Both the position numbers and the translations under genes were made by a program. A DNA stretch of 39,654 nucleotides from the NCBI GenBank assembly GCA_929200255.1, contig CAKMYZ010000023.1, positions 1-39,654 of the forward strand, in the 5' to 3' direction. The DNA comes from an uncultured Alphaproteobacteria bacterium (lineage in GTDB: Bacteria > Pseudomonadota > Alphaproteobacteria > Rhodobacterales > Rhodobacteraceae). This document shows positions 24,688 to 33,961 of the stretch, piece after piece. Within the stretch, counting starts at the first letter, position 1. The number at the start of each line of letters is the position of its first letter. Below the pieces are notes generated by a model that saw only the letters and a program-made list of their open reading frames with translations, was not told the DNA's origin and did not search any database.

Positions 24688-26634
24688 TCAGTAAAGCCCC
24701 TGTATTTCTAGCGGCAGCTGATTGATCTGCTGCTCTTGCAGTATGGAGCCCGAACCTTGGTTGGTCTGTGCATTACGCAGCCGACTATAGCGGTTCTCTG
24801 CAGCGTTTTGAATATCCTCTCGGCTCCGCAAGATTGTGGGGCGCAAGAAAACGAAAAGCGTGCGCCGGGTTTCCTGTGCATTGCGCGACCTGAACAGTTC
24901 GCCAAGCACCGGCACATCGCCAAGACCCGGGACTTTGTTTTCTCCGCTGATACGATCGTCGGTAATTAGCCCACCCAACACAACCGTTCCCCGATTGTCT
25001 GCCATCACTGTGGTGTTGATGACCCTTCGATTGGTCACAAGGTCCGCCGCACCTTCAATGTTTGCATTTACCAAGCTTGAAATTTCCTGCTCAATCGAAA
25101 GCTGAACGACACCACCTTCCGTTATACGCGGCACGACGTTCATCGTGATGCCAACGTCGCGCCGTTCGATTGTGGTAAAGGGTGTGGCCGTGTTGCCGTC
25201 TGTGGCAAAGCTGCCGGTCCGAAACGGCACGTTTTGGCCAACAACGATAGTGGCGGGTTCGTTATCAAGTGTCGTCACAGACGGCGTCGATAAGAGGCGC
25301 GCACGCGTTGATTGGGATAGTGCCTGTACAAGAATACCAAAGTCATTTTGCCCACCAGCCAATGTGAGGCCAGTCGAGATTGCCGCGGATGCAGGTGTTC
25401 CGACGGCAGCCAAGACGTTTTGCAAGGATACCCCACCATTGCCAAAAGACGTCGTTGCAATAGCGCCGTCAGGTGCGCCGTCACCAAAACCGAGTTGCGC
25501 ACCCAACCGTTCCGCCACATCACCTGATACTTCGACAATCGCCGCCTCAATCATAACCTGCGGGCGACGCACATCAAGCGCGCGGATCAACTGCCCGATT
25601 TCCGCAACTTGCGCTGTGGTGCCTCGCACAATAATCGAATTGGTTTCGCGCGATGGGGTGATTGTCACCGCCATGGAAGGAACGCTGCGGTCAATGTCAA
25701 CGAATTGCCCTTCATCTACGCCTGCTGCGTTTTCAGGTGCACCAATACTTTGGGCGACAATGTTGGTGATATCCGTTGCGTCACCGACACTGTCTTGAAT
25801 GATTTCAGCGATAATCATCGCATCTCCAAACTGAAGATTGAACAGGGTTGTGGTTACTCTGGCTTCGGGGTCACGGCGCGGGGCCACATCCAAACGATCG
25901 GCCAATTCGCGGATTTCCTGTATTTCTGCGCGGGTTCCGCGGACAAGCAAAAGGTTCGCAACAGGATCGACCGACAGCCGGGCGCGCGTACCCGCAGCGC
26001 CCATGACCTCAATTATTGATCTTCCGACATCAGCAGCATTGGCGCTGCGAAAGCGGATCACCTCGGACCGCGCCTGAGTGTCTGTATCCAGGGATCGTGC
26101 GATGGTTACAATCCGATCAACATTCGCGCGCGTATCGGTAATGACGATGGCATTAGGGTCTTCGAGGGCTTCGATATATCCGCTGTCAGAGATGAGCGGC
26201 CGCAGCACGCGGACGGCCTCGGTTGCGGGCAGCCGACTGAGGCGCTGCATTTCTGTCACGAAATCCTGGCTGCCCGACTCAGTTGTAGGGTCATTTGCAC
26301 CGGAGGCCGTGCGCGCCTCTGCCTCAGGGATCACCTGCCAGATCGACCCGGCTTGCACCGCCACAAAACCACGCACCCGCAGAATTGACTGGAACAACGT
26401 CCATACCCCTTCCGCATTCAGGGCCTCGGTCGAAACGACCGTGACATCGCCGGAGAGAGCGGGGTCAAGCACCAATGTGCGTCCGGTAATCTCGGATATC
26501 TGCTCAACCAAGGTCGCGATGTCCGCATCGCGCAGGTTGATGACAAACGTTTCATTTTCAATCTGCGCATGCGCGGGTGATACCCAGCCCAACAAAAGCG
26601 CAGTTACAAATACTCTTAATATATGTGTCATCAT
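24688..26634 (-). CDS. gspD: Type II secretion outer-membrane secretin GspD
   Basis: A 648-residue secretin that forms the outer-membrane pore of the type II secretion system. The signal peptide is at about 1-23 (ending SPAHA). The N0 domain follows (FVINLRDADIATLVEQISEI), then N1-N3 repeats (VIRFRSANAADVGRSIIEV, TTTLFNLQFGDAMIIAEIIQD, ALDVRRPQVMIEAAIVEVSG), then the secretin domain (LLSTPSVTTLDNEPATIVVG, TVVLGGLITDDRISGENKVP) up to about 600. No clear pilotin-binding S-domain or pilotin gene is seen. It overlaps the gspC stop by ATGA and is last in gspG-H-I-C-D. Confidence 0.96.
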   Translation of the reverse strand: MMTHILRVFVTALLLGWVSPAHAQIENETFVINLRDADIATLVEQISEITGRTLVLDPALSGDVTVVSTEALNAEGVWTLFQSILRVRGFVAVQAGSIWQVIPEAEARTASGANDPTTESGSQDFVTEMQRLSRLPATEAVRVLRPLISDSGYIEALEDPNAIVITDTRANVDRIVTIARSLDTDTQARSEVIRFRSANAADVGRSIIEVMGAAGTRARLSVDPVANLLLVRGTRAEIQEIRELADRLDVAPRRDPEARVTTTLFNLQFGDAMIIAEIIQDSVGDATDITNIVAQSIGAPENAAGVDEGQFVDIDRSVPSMAVTITPSRETNSIIVRGTTAQVAEIGQLIRALDVRRPQVMIEAAIVEVSGDVAERLGAQLGFGDGAPDGAIATTSFGNGGVSLQNVLAAVGTPASAAISTGLTLAGGQNDFGILVQALSQSTRARLLSTPSVTTLDNEPATIVVGQNVPFRTGSFATDGNTATPFTTIERRDVGITMNVVPRITEGGVVQLSIEQEISSLVNANIEGAADLVTNRRVINTTVMADNRGTVVLGGLITDDRISGENKVPGLGDVPVLGELFRSRNAQETRRTLFVFLRPTILRSREDIQNAAENRYSRLRNAQTNQGSGSILQEQQINQLPLEIQGLY

Positions 26635-27506
26635 CTTAGCGGAAACGACATCACAATCGTCCGCCCACCCCTTTCGATTTCTAAACGGGCCATACCGGAA
26701 GCTGCGACCTGATCATAAAGCAGTCGGTCATTGTCGACATCACCAACCGGTTCTCCATTCAGGGTTGTCACGACATCACCAGCCTGCAATCCCGCGCGGC
26801 TGACGCCGCTATCATGGTTTTCCGATACTCTATAGCCGTTTTCCGTCGGCACCAAACCAATTGAATCCAAAACCTCCGCCGGATTTGCAGTAATACGGTC
26901 GCGCCACATGTTGATATAGTCCTGCGTCGTGACAGGCCGGAAATTCGCTGCATCATCATTACGTTCACTGATCGTCGTTCCCTGCCCGGTGGTCATCATG
27001 GCAGCTAATTTATCCATGCCCGTAGGGGCATCATTGGCAGCACGCCCTTCAGCCTCTTTCCCTGCAAATGAGATGCGCCGCGTTTCGTCGCCGACCGCAA
27101 CATCGATGTAATCGGTCGCGATGGTCCGAAGCACCGCTACGTCTGCAATCGTGTCGCCCGAACGATACTTCGCCTCCGCCCCCTCTGACTCAATCAACGC
27201 CAATGATCGTGATGCATCGCCACTGAGAATAACCCCGAGCAGAACAAGATCAAGCGAAGCACTGTTCTGCTCTGGCATGGTCGGTTGGACATCGGGTCTA
27301 CGCCCGAATGGAGAAAGGGCGATGATCGGACCAATATCAATTGGTGGAGCGACCTGCTCAGGCACCTCTTGCACAAGCCCAGCCCGCGGCAAGACAGCGT
27401 CATACCCCTGTAGTCGCCAATAGGCCGGCGCTGCCGCCGTTGCCACGAACCCAAGAGCGATCATGGCGATTAGCCCACGAACCATCTTTACGTTAAGAAA
27501 TTTCAT
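26631..27506 (-). CDS. gspC: Type II secretion inner-membrane protein GspC
   Basis: A 291-residue bitopic inner-membrane protein that couples the secretin to the inner-membrane platform. A membrane segment at about 8-24 is followed by the homology region (LVLLGVILSGDASRSLALIES, GDTIADVAVLRTIATDYIDV) that contacts the GspD N0 domain. A C-terminal PDZ domain follows (GYRVSENHDSGVSRAGLQAG, then GDVVTTLNGEPVGD). I chose the ATG at 27506, which overlaps the gspI stop by ATGA. The frame is open further upstream, but that part is a shadow of gspI. Confidence 0.93.
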   Translation of the reverse strand: MKFLNVKMVRGLIAMIALGFVATAAAPAYWRLQGYDAVLPRAGLVQEVPEQVAPPIDIGPIIALSPFGRRPDVQPTMPEQNSASLDLVLLGVILSGDASRSLALIESEGAEAKYRSGDTIADVAVLRTIATDYIDVAVGDETRRISFAGKEAEGRAANDAPTGMDKLAAMMTTGQGTTISERNDDAANFRPVTTQDYINMWRDRITANPAEVLDSIGLVPTENGYRVSENHDSGVSRAGLQAGDVVTTLNGEPVGDVDNDRLLYDQVAASGMARLEIERGGRTIVMSFPLR

Positions 27507-27865
27507 GGCAGGACCTGTGCGCTTGCATAACCATCCAGGACAAATAGCGCTTGATTTTCGCCCACCAATGCTGCTCCGACAGTTATCTGAATTAGATTTG
27601 AATCGGATGTTTCTTGCATCCGATTCTCGATCTTGAATCGGAGCCCCATCATTTCGTCCAACTCCGATGGAATACCCAAACGAAGGGCAGTTAGCCTGTA
27701 ATCCGCAAGCCACCGTGCGCTGGTGCGATCTGTCACGTCCGAAATGCGCTTGGTGTTCTCCTCCGCCGCCGACAATAGCGACATCGCACCAAGGGCCAGG
27801 ACTGCCATCGCGATCAATGCTTCGATCAGCGTAAAACCTGCTTGTGAATCGCGTGTGGTCGTCAT
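27503..27865 (-). CDS. gspI: Type II secretion minor pseudopilin GspI
   Basis: A 120-residue minor pseudopilin, part of the GspH-I-J-K tip complex. The type III (prepilin) signal is SQAGFTLIEALIAMAVLALG, cleaved after Gly10 with Glu at mature position 5. The LADYRLTALRLG region is GspI-like. Length and position between gspH and gspC are normal. ATGA overlaps join it to both neighbours. Confidence 0.92.
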   Translation of the reverse strand: MTTTRDSQAGFTLIEALIAMAVLALGAMSLLSAAEENTKRISDVTDRTSARWLADYRLTALRLGIPSELDEMMGLRFKIENRMQETSDSNLIQITVGAALVGENQALFVLDGYASAQVLP

Positions 27866-28335
27866 GATGGTGGCGTTTCGCGGCGCGCTGATGCACCGTC
27901 AAATCGGATCAATTCAACCACATCTCCACCAGACAATTGAATGTGCAATGCACCTTCTGAAAGAGGCAACAAGTCCGAGGAAACAACATATTCACCTGTC
28001 GATTGCGCGTCCGCCGTCAGAGTAATTCCTGATGGAAGCTGATGGGGTTCACCAAGTATTTTAACCGGATGGACCCGCTTACCCATGCCGTCATCCAATA
28101 AAAAATGATACGTACTAGGTTCCCATGCAAACGCCATCGCACTACCGGTGATCAATATCTCGTCCGCCGCACGGTTCAGTCGAGCGGTCAAAAGCTCTGC
28201 CTCACGTGCGATATTGTCGCCGCGATCAAGGGATCCGATTCGCAAAGCTACAGCGCTTGTCAACACGCCGATCAAGACCAAGACAACAAGAACCTCGACA
28301 AGTGTAATGCCGGATTGTGAATCGCGTCGGGCCAT
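27862..28335 (-). CDS. gspH: Type II secretion minor pseudopilin GspH
   Basis: A 157-residue minor pseudopilin with the prepilin signal SQSGITLVEVLVVLVLIGVL near the N-terminus and a C-terminal beta domain. Cleavage and N-methylation by the prepilin peptidase are expected at the glycine before ITLVE. The ATG at 28335 overlaps the gspG stop as TGATG; the preceding TTG is not needed. The sequence is divergent, and assignment as GspH rests on the signal, length and order. Confidence 0.88.
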   Translation of the reverse strand: MARRDSQSGITLVEVLVVLVLIGVLTSAVALRIGSLDRGDNIAREAELLTARLNRAADEILITGSAMAFAWEPSTYHFLLDDGMGKRVHPVKILGEPHQLPSGITLTADAQSTGEYVVSSDLLPLSEGALHIQLSGGDVVELIRFDGASARRETPPS

Positions 28336-28811
28336 CAATTTGACTCCGTCGCGAACCCATTCACAAGGTCTGCATTCGGCCCATCGCCACCAGGGACACC
28401 ATCAGCACCAAATGTCACCAGATCAAAGGCGGCTGTTTCGCCTGGCGCACGATAGAGATATTCATTTCCCCAAGGATCGAGCGGTACTTGACCAAGATAG
28501 CCACCATTTGCCCAATTGCGCGGCTCGGGGGATATGGTCGGTCGTGTCACAAGCGCCGCGATCCCCTGGGCGGTAGTCGGATATGTTTGGTTATCCAGCC
28601 GATATAACTCCAGCGCACTGCCAATCGCGCGCATATCTGTTTTTGCCACGGCGAAACGGGCCTCGTCCGGGCGTCCGATCACATTGGGCACAATCACAGC
28701 TGCAACAATCGCGATGATCACCAAAACCACCATCATTTCGATAAGCGTGACGCCAGCGTCAGGACGACGCTTTGCTTTCCGTTTGGTGACATCATTATCG
28801 AGCCGCCACAT
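28335..28811 (-). CDS. gspG: Type II secretion major pseudopilin GspG
   Basis: A 158-residue major pseudopilin that builds the periplasmic pseudopilus. The prepilin signal is DAGVTLIEMMVVLVIIAIVA after a basic leader. The family block QTYPTTAQGIAALV and the calcium-site loop near the C-terminus (VTFGADGVPGGDGPNADL) are clear. I chose the ATG at 28811 with AAGGGA 9 nt upstream; the longer frame begins with TTG. It is first in the minus-strand half of the locus and diverges from gspL across 76 nt. Confidence 0.96.
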   Translation of the reverse strand: MWRLDNDVTKRKAKRRPDAGVTLIEMMVVLVIIAIVAAVIVPNVIGRPDEARFAVAKTDMRAIGSALELYRLDNQTYPTTAQGIAALVTRPTISPEPRNWANGGYLGQVPLDPWGNEYLYRAPGETAAFDLVTFGADGVPGGDGPNADLVNGFATESN

Positions 28812-28887
28812 GAAACTATTTCCCTTCTGCTTGCGTGTGTTCAAATATGATACAATAGAACTGAGGTCCTTGGGAAGGCACTTTTTC
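28812..28887. promoter_or_regulatory. Divergent gspG/gspL promoter region
   Basis: These 76 nt must carry promoters for both halves of the secretion locus. An AT-rich core near 28840-28856 (TCAAATATGATACAAT) offers -10-like hexamers on both strands, but no convincing -35 is seen at the right distance. One regulator bound here could control both transcripts. Confidence 0.45.
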
Positions 28888-30042
28888 GTGATAAATCAAT
28901 GCGTTAAACAAGATTTTCTGGCTGTCGGCCCTCCTGAAGTCGTGCCTTCTGAAAACGTGTCCTACTTGCAACCGCACAATCTGGTTCTTTCAGATCGTGC
29001 CAGGTCGGTGTTTTCCGATTCACGGTTGGAAGCGCCTTGCATTGTCCCCGCCGAGTTTGTGGGAACCTTCAACGTCGTTCTCCCGAAGACAAAACCGCGC
29101 CAAAGACAGATGGTCCTGACTTATGCCGTCGAGGAAATGATAGCCGAGCAGATTGATAAATCGCGTGTGTTTGAAGGCCCCATCGCCAATCAGGACAAAA
29201 AGACGACGCTTGCGCTGGTTGTGAGCCGCCATATCCTTGATGCGTTCCCGTCAGATCTTGCAACATTTCCAGAAATATTTCTTGTCCCGCGCCCAATGGC
29301 TGAAAATAGCTGGGCTGTTTGGCGATCAGGTGGCAGGGCATTGGTGCGAGCAGCCGATGGAACGGGGTTTGCGGTCGCAATGGACGCATTGCCAATGCTC
29401 TGGGCGAAATCCGGAAAGCCCTCTCTGACATCGCTGGCAGACCCATTACCTACCGAACTGCCCGCGACCGACCTGTCCGCAAATCCACCCTCTCCCGACC
29501 CAACGGAACTGCGATTTCGGCTTGCGGCAGCGAACCACCATGCATCAGCGCCACGCCTGCGACACGCTGTCGTCGCGGGCATTGTCGTGTCGGTGACGCT
29601 GATGTCTCTACTGGGACTGGTTGCAGCGGAAACCATTGGGCTGCGCAGAATCGCAGAACGCGAGCGTGCAACGGCACAGGCCGCGATCGCAACACGGTTA
29701 CCGAATGTTGTGCTGGGCACCAATATTGAACCCGTGCTCGCACGGCTATCATCAGCGCCTACGCGCCGTGATCGCGGTGCATTCCTGCCTTTCCTCACTG
29801 AATTGATGGAGGTTCTGGCAGTCGCATTGCCACCTGATGTCGACCCACCCGAGTTTCGCAGACTTGCATGGTCAGACCAAGACAGCACCATGGTTCTTCT
29901 GATCCAAGCGACCGATCTAAAAGCGCTGCAAACCATTCAAACGGCACTGGACACGTCTGCGTTCTCGGTCAGGATCGGGCCCGCCAACGCAAGTAACGGC
30001 GTCGCCGAAGCAGAATTCCGCATCACAAAGGCAGAGCCATGA
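28888..30042 (+). CDS. gspL: Type II secretion inner-membrane protein GspL
   Basis: A 384-residue bitopic protein that ties the ATPase GspE to the membrane. The N-terminal part (about 1-215) is the cytoplasmic actin-like domain, the membrane segment is at about 226-250 (AVVAGIVVSVTLMSLLGLVA), and the periplasmic part ends in a small ferredoxin-like domain (about 310-380). I chose the GTG at 28888 because GGAAGG lies 9-10 nt upstream and the frame before it overlaps gspG in antisense. The sequence is divergent, and the call is supported by topology and by gspM following with an ATGA overlap. Confidence 0.88.
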   Translation: MINQCVKQDFLAVGPPEVVPSENVSYLQPHNLVLSDRARSVFSDSRLEAPCIVPAEFVGTFNVVLPKTKPRQRQMVLTYAVEEMIAEQIDKSRVFEGPIANQDKKTTLALVVSRHILDAFPSDLATFPEIFLVPRPMAENSWAVWRSGGRALVRAADGTGFAVAMDALPMLWAKSGKPSLTSLADPLPTELPATDLSANPPSPDPTELRFRLAAANHHASAPRLRHAVVAGIVVSVTLMSLLGLVAAETIGLRRIAERERATAQAAIATRLPNVVLGTNIEPVLARLSSAPTRRDRGAFLPFLTELMEVLAVALPPDVDPPEFRRLAWSDQDSTMVLLIQATDLKALQTIQTALDTSAFSVRIGPANASNGVAEAEFRITKAEP

Positions 30043-30494
30043 AAGCATATTTAAGTCGCCTGACACTGCGTGAACGACTGTTGATTCTGATTGGCCTGCC
30101 ACTTGCGCTTATGGTGGCTGCATATCAGTTCTTATGGGTTCCACTGTCGTTGGCACGCGCGGATTACGCGTCGCAGATCGCAGCATACAGGCTGGTAACG
30201 GAGACCGCGGCAACCGCACAAACAACGCCAATTGCCCCGGTATCCCGACAATTGAACGACCCGATTTCTGTGCGTGTGACACAGTCTGCCGAGGCGGCGG
30301 GGTTGGTGTTGCGACGGATCGAACCTGACGGGGCGGCTGTACGTGTCACACTGGATGACGCAGATTTTACCCAACTGCTTCTTTGGATCACTGAACTGGA
30401 ATATGCACAATCGGTAAAGGTCAACGCCATCGAGATTGACCGCCGGACGGCACCCGGCACGGTCTCTGCCCGCGCAACGCTGGAGGATCTGTAA
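30039..30494 (+). CDS. gspM: Type II secretion inner-membrane protein GspM
   Basis: A 151-residue bitopic protein, the partner of GspL. A short cytoplasmic tail with LSRLTLRERLLILIGLPLAL carries the start of the membrane segment (about 14-34). A periplasmic ferredoxin-like domain (about 75-150) follows, including FTQLLLWITELEYAQSVKV, a typical GspM helix. It overlaps gspL by ATGA and gspE by TAATG. Confidence 0.9.
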   Translation: MKAYLSRLTLRERLLILIGLPLALMVAAYQFLWVPLSLARADYASQIAAYRLVTETAATAQTTPIAPVSRQLNDPISVRVTQSAEAAGLVLRRIEPDGAAVRVTLDDADFTQLLLWITELEYAQSVKVNAIEIDRRTAPGTVSARATLEDL

Positions 30495-31990
30495 TGGACA
30501 CCGACACCACGACGCCACACCTCACCTATAGTTTCGCACAATCCATGGGTGTCCTCTTGTCCACAGGGGATGATGGTATCCTTTGCCAACACCGCACCGA
30601 AACGCCGGTATCGGCCTTGCTTGAGGCGCAACGGATTTCGGGCCGAACAAACCTGCAATTCAGCGAGATTTCCGCCACTGCGTTCGAAGCCGCGATCAGT
30701 GCGGCCTATCAAGACAGTGCTGCCGCAGCACACGACGCCGTAGACGCGGATGCAAGTCTTGCGTCGATTGCAGACACGGCAGCTTTGACCGATGACTTGC
30801 TGGCCCAAAATGATGACGCACCGGTGATCCGTCTGATCAATGCCCTGTTGCTGGAAGCCGTGAAAGAGGGCGCATCGGACATTCATATCGAAACTGAAGA
30901 GCGCAGATTGCACGTCCGGTTTCGCATTGATGGCATGTTGCGGGATGTTATCACGCCCAAGCGGGCACTTGCCCCACTCTTGGTCAGCCGGATCAAAGTT
31001 ATGGGCAAACTTGATATTGCCGAAAAACGCATGCCCCAGGACGGGCGCGTTAGTTTACGCGTCGGCGGTTACGATCTTGACGTGCGGATTTCGACGATTC
31101 CATCGCAATTTGGCGAACGGGTCGTCCTGCGCCTGCTGGACCGCAGCCAGACCTTGCGCGGCATTGATCATTTGGGGTTGTCAAACCGCGATTTGCACAC
31201 CCTCAAGCGGATACTACTTCGCCCTGACGGGCTTGTTTTGGTTACTGGGCCAACGGGTTCAGGTAAGACCACTACACTTTATGCCGGGCTTGATATGCTA
31301 AACGATCCCGAGCGAAACATCATGACGGTTGAAGATCCCATCGAATACACGATGGATGGGGTCGGTCAAATGCAAGTCAACGCCAAGACCGAATTGAGTT
31401 TCGCACGTGGGCTGCGGGCTATTTTGCGCCAAGATCCCGACGTCATCATGGTCGGCGAAATTCGCGACCGCGAAACTGCTCAGATCGCAGTGGAAAGCGC
31501 GATGACGGGGCACCTTGTGATGTCAACGCTCCACACCAATACGGCTGTAGGCGCTGTTGCGCGATTGGTCGAAATGGGCGTTGAACGGTTTTTACTGGCA
31601 CCGATGTTGCGTGGGCTGGTGGCACAACGTCTGGTGCGCCGGTGTTGCCCCGATTGCCGGCAAGACCACACGATCACCGAAGCCGAAAGCGCGCTTCTGT
31701 CAGGGCAAATTCCCGCTGGCAGCATCATGCCGCGCGGCACTGGATGCGATACCTGCAATGGTACAGGTTTCAAGGGCCGGATACCCCTTTATGAGGTGAT
31801 TGAGGTGGACAGCGGGTTAGAAAAATTGATGCATGATGGCATTTCGGAAGCAGAGCTAATTGCTGCCGTGCGAACGCGCGGCCCCGGCATACTGGCCGAC
31901 GGCATCGCCAAAATGCGAGACGGTCATACGACAGCACAAGAGGTCGCCCGCGCCGTTCACGACGACCCGAATGGGGCAATTGAATCCTAA
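30494..31990 (+). CDS. gspE: Type II secretion ATPase GspE
   Basis: A 498-residue cytoplasmic hexameric ATPase that powers pseudopilus assembly. An N1-N2 region (about 1-235) precedes the RecA-like domain with Walker A at 252-259 (GPTGSGKT, K258), the Asp box (TVEDPIEY), Walker B (DPDVIMVGEIRD) and the His box (MSTLHTNTAVGA). The zinc motif is complete with C385, C388, C418 and C421. The N-terminal GspL-binding part is shorter and divergent, as is common. It overlaps gspM by TAATG and lies 3 nt before gspF. Confidence 0.97.
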   Translation: MDTDTTTPHLTYSFAQSMGVLLSTGDDGILCQHRTETPVSALLEAQRISGRTNLQFSEISATAFEAAISAAYQDSAAAAHDAVDADASLASIADTAALTDDLLAQNDDAPVIRLINALLLEAVKEGASDIHIETEERRLHVRFRIDGMLRDVITPKRALAPLLVSRIKVMGKLDIAEKRMPQDGRVSLRVGGYDLDVRISTIPSQFGERVVLRLLDRSQTLRGIDHLGLSNRDLHTLKRILLRPDGLVLVTGPTGSGKTTTLYAGLDMLNDPERNIMTVEDPIEYTMDGVGQMQVNAKTELSFARGLRAILRQDPDVIMVGEIRDRETAQIAVESAMTGHLVMSTLHTNTAVGAVARLVEMGVERFLLAPMLRGLVAQRLVRRCCPDCRQDHTITEAESALLSGQIPAGSIMPRGTGCDTCNGTGFKGRIPLYEVIEVDSGLEKLMHDGISEAELIAAVRTRGPGILADGIAKMRDGHTTAQEVARAVHDDPNGAIES

Positions 31991-31993
31991 AAG

Positions 31994-33208
31994 ATGGCTG
32001 CTTTTTCTTATCAGGCACTGGACCCGAATGGCCGCAATACCAAGGGCATCATCGAGGCGAATAACGCCGCAGACGCCAGAAAGGCACTGCGCGCAAGACA
32101 ATTGATGCCGGTCTCAATCGACCAGACATCATCCAAGGCAAGTACCTCGCAAAGTAGTTTCCCGTGGCGCAAGCGGATCAGCAACAAGGCACTAACATTG
32201 CTGACACGCCAGCTTGCGACGCTGATAGGGTCGCGCATATCTATCGAAGAAGCGTTGAAGACTGTCGCAGATCAGACACGGCAAGCGCAGGTTTCGTCGA
32301 TGTTGCTCAACCTGCGTGCGTCCGTTCTGGATGGGCGCAGTTTTGCGCAAGCGCTTGATGATTACCCGCAAGTCTTTGGGGAGTATTACAGGGCGTCAGT
32401 TGCCGCTGGCGAAGCATCCAGTCAATTGGGACAGGTCATGGACCATTTGTCAGACTTCGTGGAAAACCGTGCCAAAAATAGGCAGACCGTGCAGCTGGCC
32501 CTGCTCTATCCGGCAATTCTTGCACTGGTTTCGCTTGCCGTGATTGTCGCACTTTTGACCTTTGTTGTTCCCGACATCGTCAGGGTGTTCACCGCGCGTG
32601 GCGCCGATTTACCTTGGCTCACGAAGTCCCTGATTCGTCTAAGCGGTTTCATTACGACATGGGGTCCGCTTGCGCTCTTGGGGGCTGTCGGCTTGATCAT
32701 CGGCGCGGGTCTACTTTTGCGGCAACCTGCCTTTCGGCTGCACTGGCACCAACTGCTGGCGCGATCGGTTGTAACCCGTGCCTTCACGATGAAGGCAAAC
32801 ACCGCCCAATTTGCGGGCACACTTGCCACGCTTGTCGTCAGTCAGGTGCCGCTGATGGATGCCTTAACGGCCGCAGCTAAGACGGTGCCCAACCTGCATA
32901 TCAGGGACAAGATCACATCCGCCACGACACGGGTACGCGAGGGCGTGCCACTGTCGCAAGCATTGGAGGCGACACAGGTATTTCCACCAATTTTGGTCGC
33001 CATGGTTGCCAGTGGCGAGGCTGGCGGTGTGCTTGATCGCACTTTAACCCGTGCTGCCGCCGATCAATCGCGTGAGTTAAAGGCCTTGGTTTCAACACTT
33101 GTAGCGCTGGTCGAGCCTGCGGTGCTGTTGTTGATGGGTGGCATCGTGATGTTGTTGGTACTGGCAATCCTGCTGCCTATTGTGAACCTGAACAGTTTGG
33201 TGGGATGA
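31994..33208 (+). CDS. gspF: Type II secretion inner-membrane platform protein GspF
   Basis: A 404-residue polytopic inner-membrane protein that nucleates pseudopilus growth. Two T2SSF domains are visible at about 70-195 (LTLLTRQLATLIGSRISIEE) and 275-395 (NTAQFAGTLATLVVSQVPLM). Membrane segments lie at about 170-195, 222-245 and 375-400. GSHWR-like family turns are present (ASGEAGGVLDRTL). Its stop codon directly abuts that of the convergent gspN (TGATCA), leaving no room for a terminator. Confidence 0.96.
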   Translation: MAAFSYQALDPNGRNTKGIIEANNAADARKALRARQLMPVSIDQTSSKASTSQSSFPWRKRISNKALTLLTRQLATLIGSRISIEEALKTVADQTRQAQVSSMLLNLRASVLDGRSFAQALDDYPQVFGEYYRASVAAGEASSQLGQVMDHLSDFVENRAKNRQTVQLALLYPAILALVSLAVIVALLTFVVPDIVRVFTARGADLPWLTKSLIRLSGFITTWGPLALLGAVGLIIGAGLLLRQPAFRLHWHQLLARSVVTRAFTMKANTAQFAGTLATLVVSQVPLMDALTAAAKTVPNLHIRDKITSATTRVREGVPLSQALEATQVFPPILVAMVASGEAGGVLDRTLTRAAADQSRELKALVSTLVALVEPAVLLLMGGIVMLLVLAILLPIVNLNSLVG

Positions 33209-33961
33209 TCAGAAGGGATATTCGATGATGATTGGACCGCCTGTCGGCAAACCCGGGATCAAGACCGCGCCTTCGGGCTCGACCCGCAAAATCAAGCGAC
33301 GGTCACTGGCCAGCGTCGCTTTGGCCAATTGGCTGTCACGATCAGACAAGACCGCGGTAAGATTGCGTGCCTCACTTCCAAGGTTCACCCGGGTTTGCGG
33401 TAAAGTGATGACCGTACCCGACGTGTCGGTGCAGGTACCCGCGTCAATGGCCACGGTGCCGTCTGCAAAGGCCGACTTGCGATCAAGCCGAATTGCCGCA
33501 ATATCGACAACCGCACGGGTTTCGCAGCTCTCAACCAGCAGCGCAGGGAACAATTGCAAGAGCCCCGGCCCGGCACGCCCCGCGATATCTTGTGCGCTGA
33601 GACTGAATGGTGTTGCAGCAAAGGTTCCGGTGACTTGTGTGTCCGCGCCCTTGAGAACCGCATCACCGGTGAATCGTCCGAAAACAATCTGGCCCGGATC
33701 GGTCCTCCACTCGACAACATATCCGCCAGTCAGGGTGACGCGCCCATTCCAGAGACTGCCATAAATTGCTGTGACTTGTGCCGGAGGCGTGACAACCTGC
33801 GTCACAGCACGGGCTGGAAAGATCGCCAACACCGCGATGAGGAAAACAAGGGTTACGAAAAATGTCAAAAACACAAACTTCAGAGCTAATCCTAACAACT
33901 GCGACAAGCCCCGCTTCGGACGTGAATCGGCGTGCATTTCTGAGGGGTTTGGCTGGGGCAT
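33209..33961 (-). CDS. gspN: Type II secretion protein GspN, encoded antisense within the operon
   Basis: A 250-residue protein with one N-terminal membrane segment at about 24-45 (FVFLTFFVTLVFLIAVLAIF) and a periplasmic beta-rich domain with TAIYGSLWNGRVTLTGGYVV and the paired turn near EPEGAVLIPGLPTGGP. This matches the GspN family, an optional inner-membrane component. I chose the ATG at 33961 with AAGAG upstream; 33937 is possible. Unlike the neighbours it lies on the minus strand, tail to tail with gspF with no gap, and its 5' end overlaps the lipoprotein gene by about 100 nt in antisense. Confidence 0.85.
   Translation of the reverse strand: MPQPNPSEMHADSRPKRGLSQLLGLALKFVFLTFFVTLVFLIAVLAIFPARAVTQVVTPPAQVTAIYGSLWNGRVTLTGGYVVEWRTDPGQIVFGRFTGDAVLKGADTQVTGTFAATPFSLSAQDIAGRAGPGLLQLFPALLVESCETRAVVDIAAIRLDRKSAFADGTVAIDAGTCTDTSGTVITLPQTRVNLGSEARNLTAVLSDRDSQLAKATLASDRRLILRVEPEGAVLIPGLPTGGPIIIEYPF

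Noticed and set aside
25145..25798. 217-codon plus-strand open frame in gspD
   Set aside because: It is antisense to the secretin domain and has serine/threonine/proline-rich shadow composition.
27507..27902. N-terminal extension of gspC
   Set aside because: It overlaps gspI in another frame; the ATG at 27506 fits the ATGA pattern and the membrane anchor position.
28516..28887. N-terminal extension of gspL by 124 codons
   Set aside because: The extension is antisense to gspG; the GTG at 28888 has a Shine-Dalgarno and gives a normal GspL.
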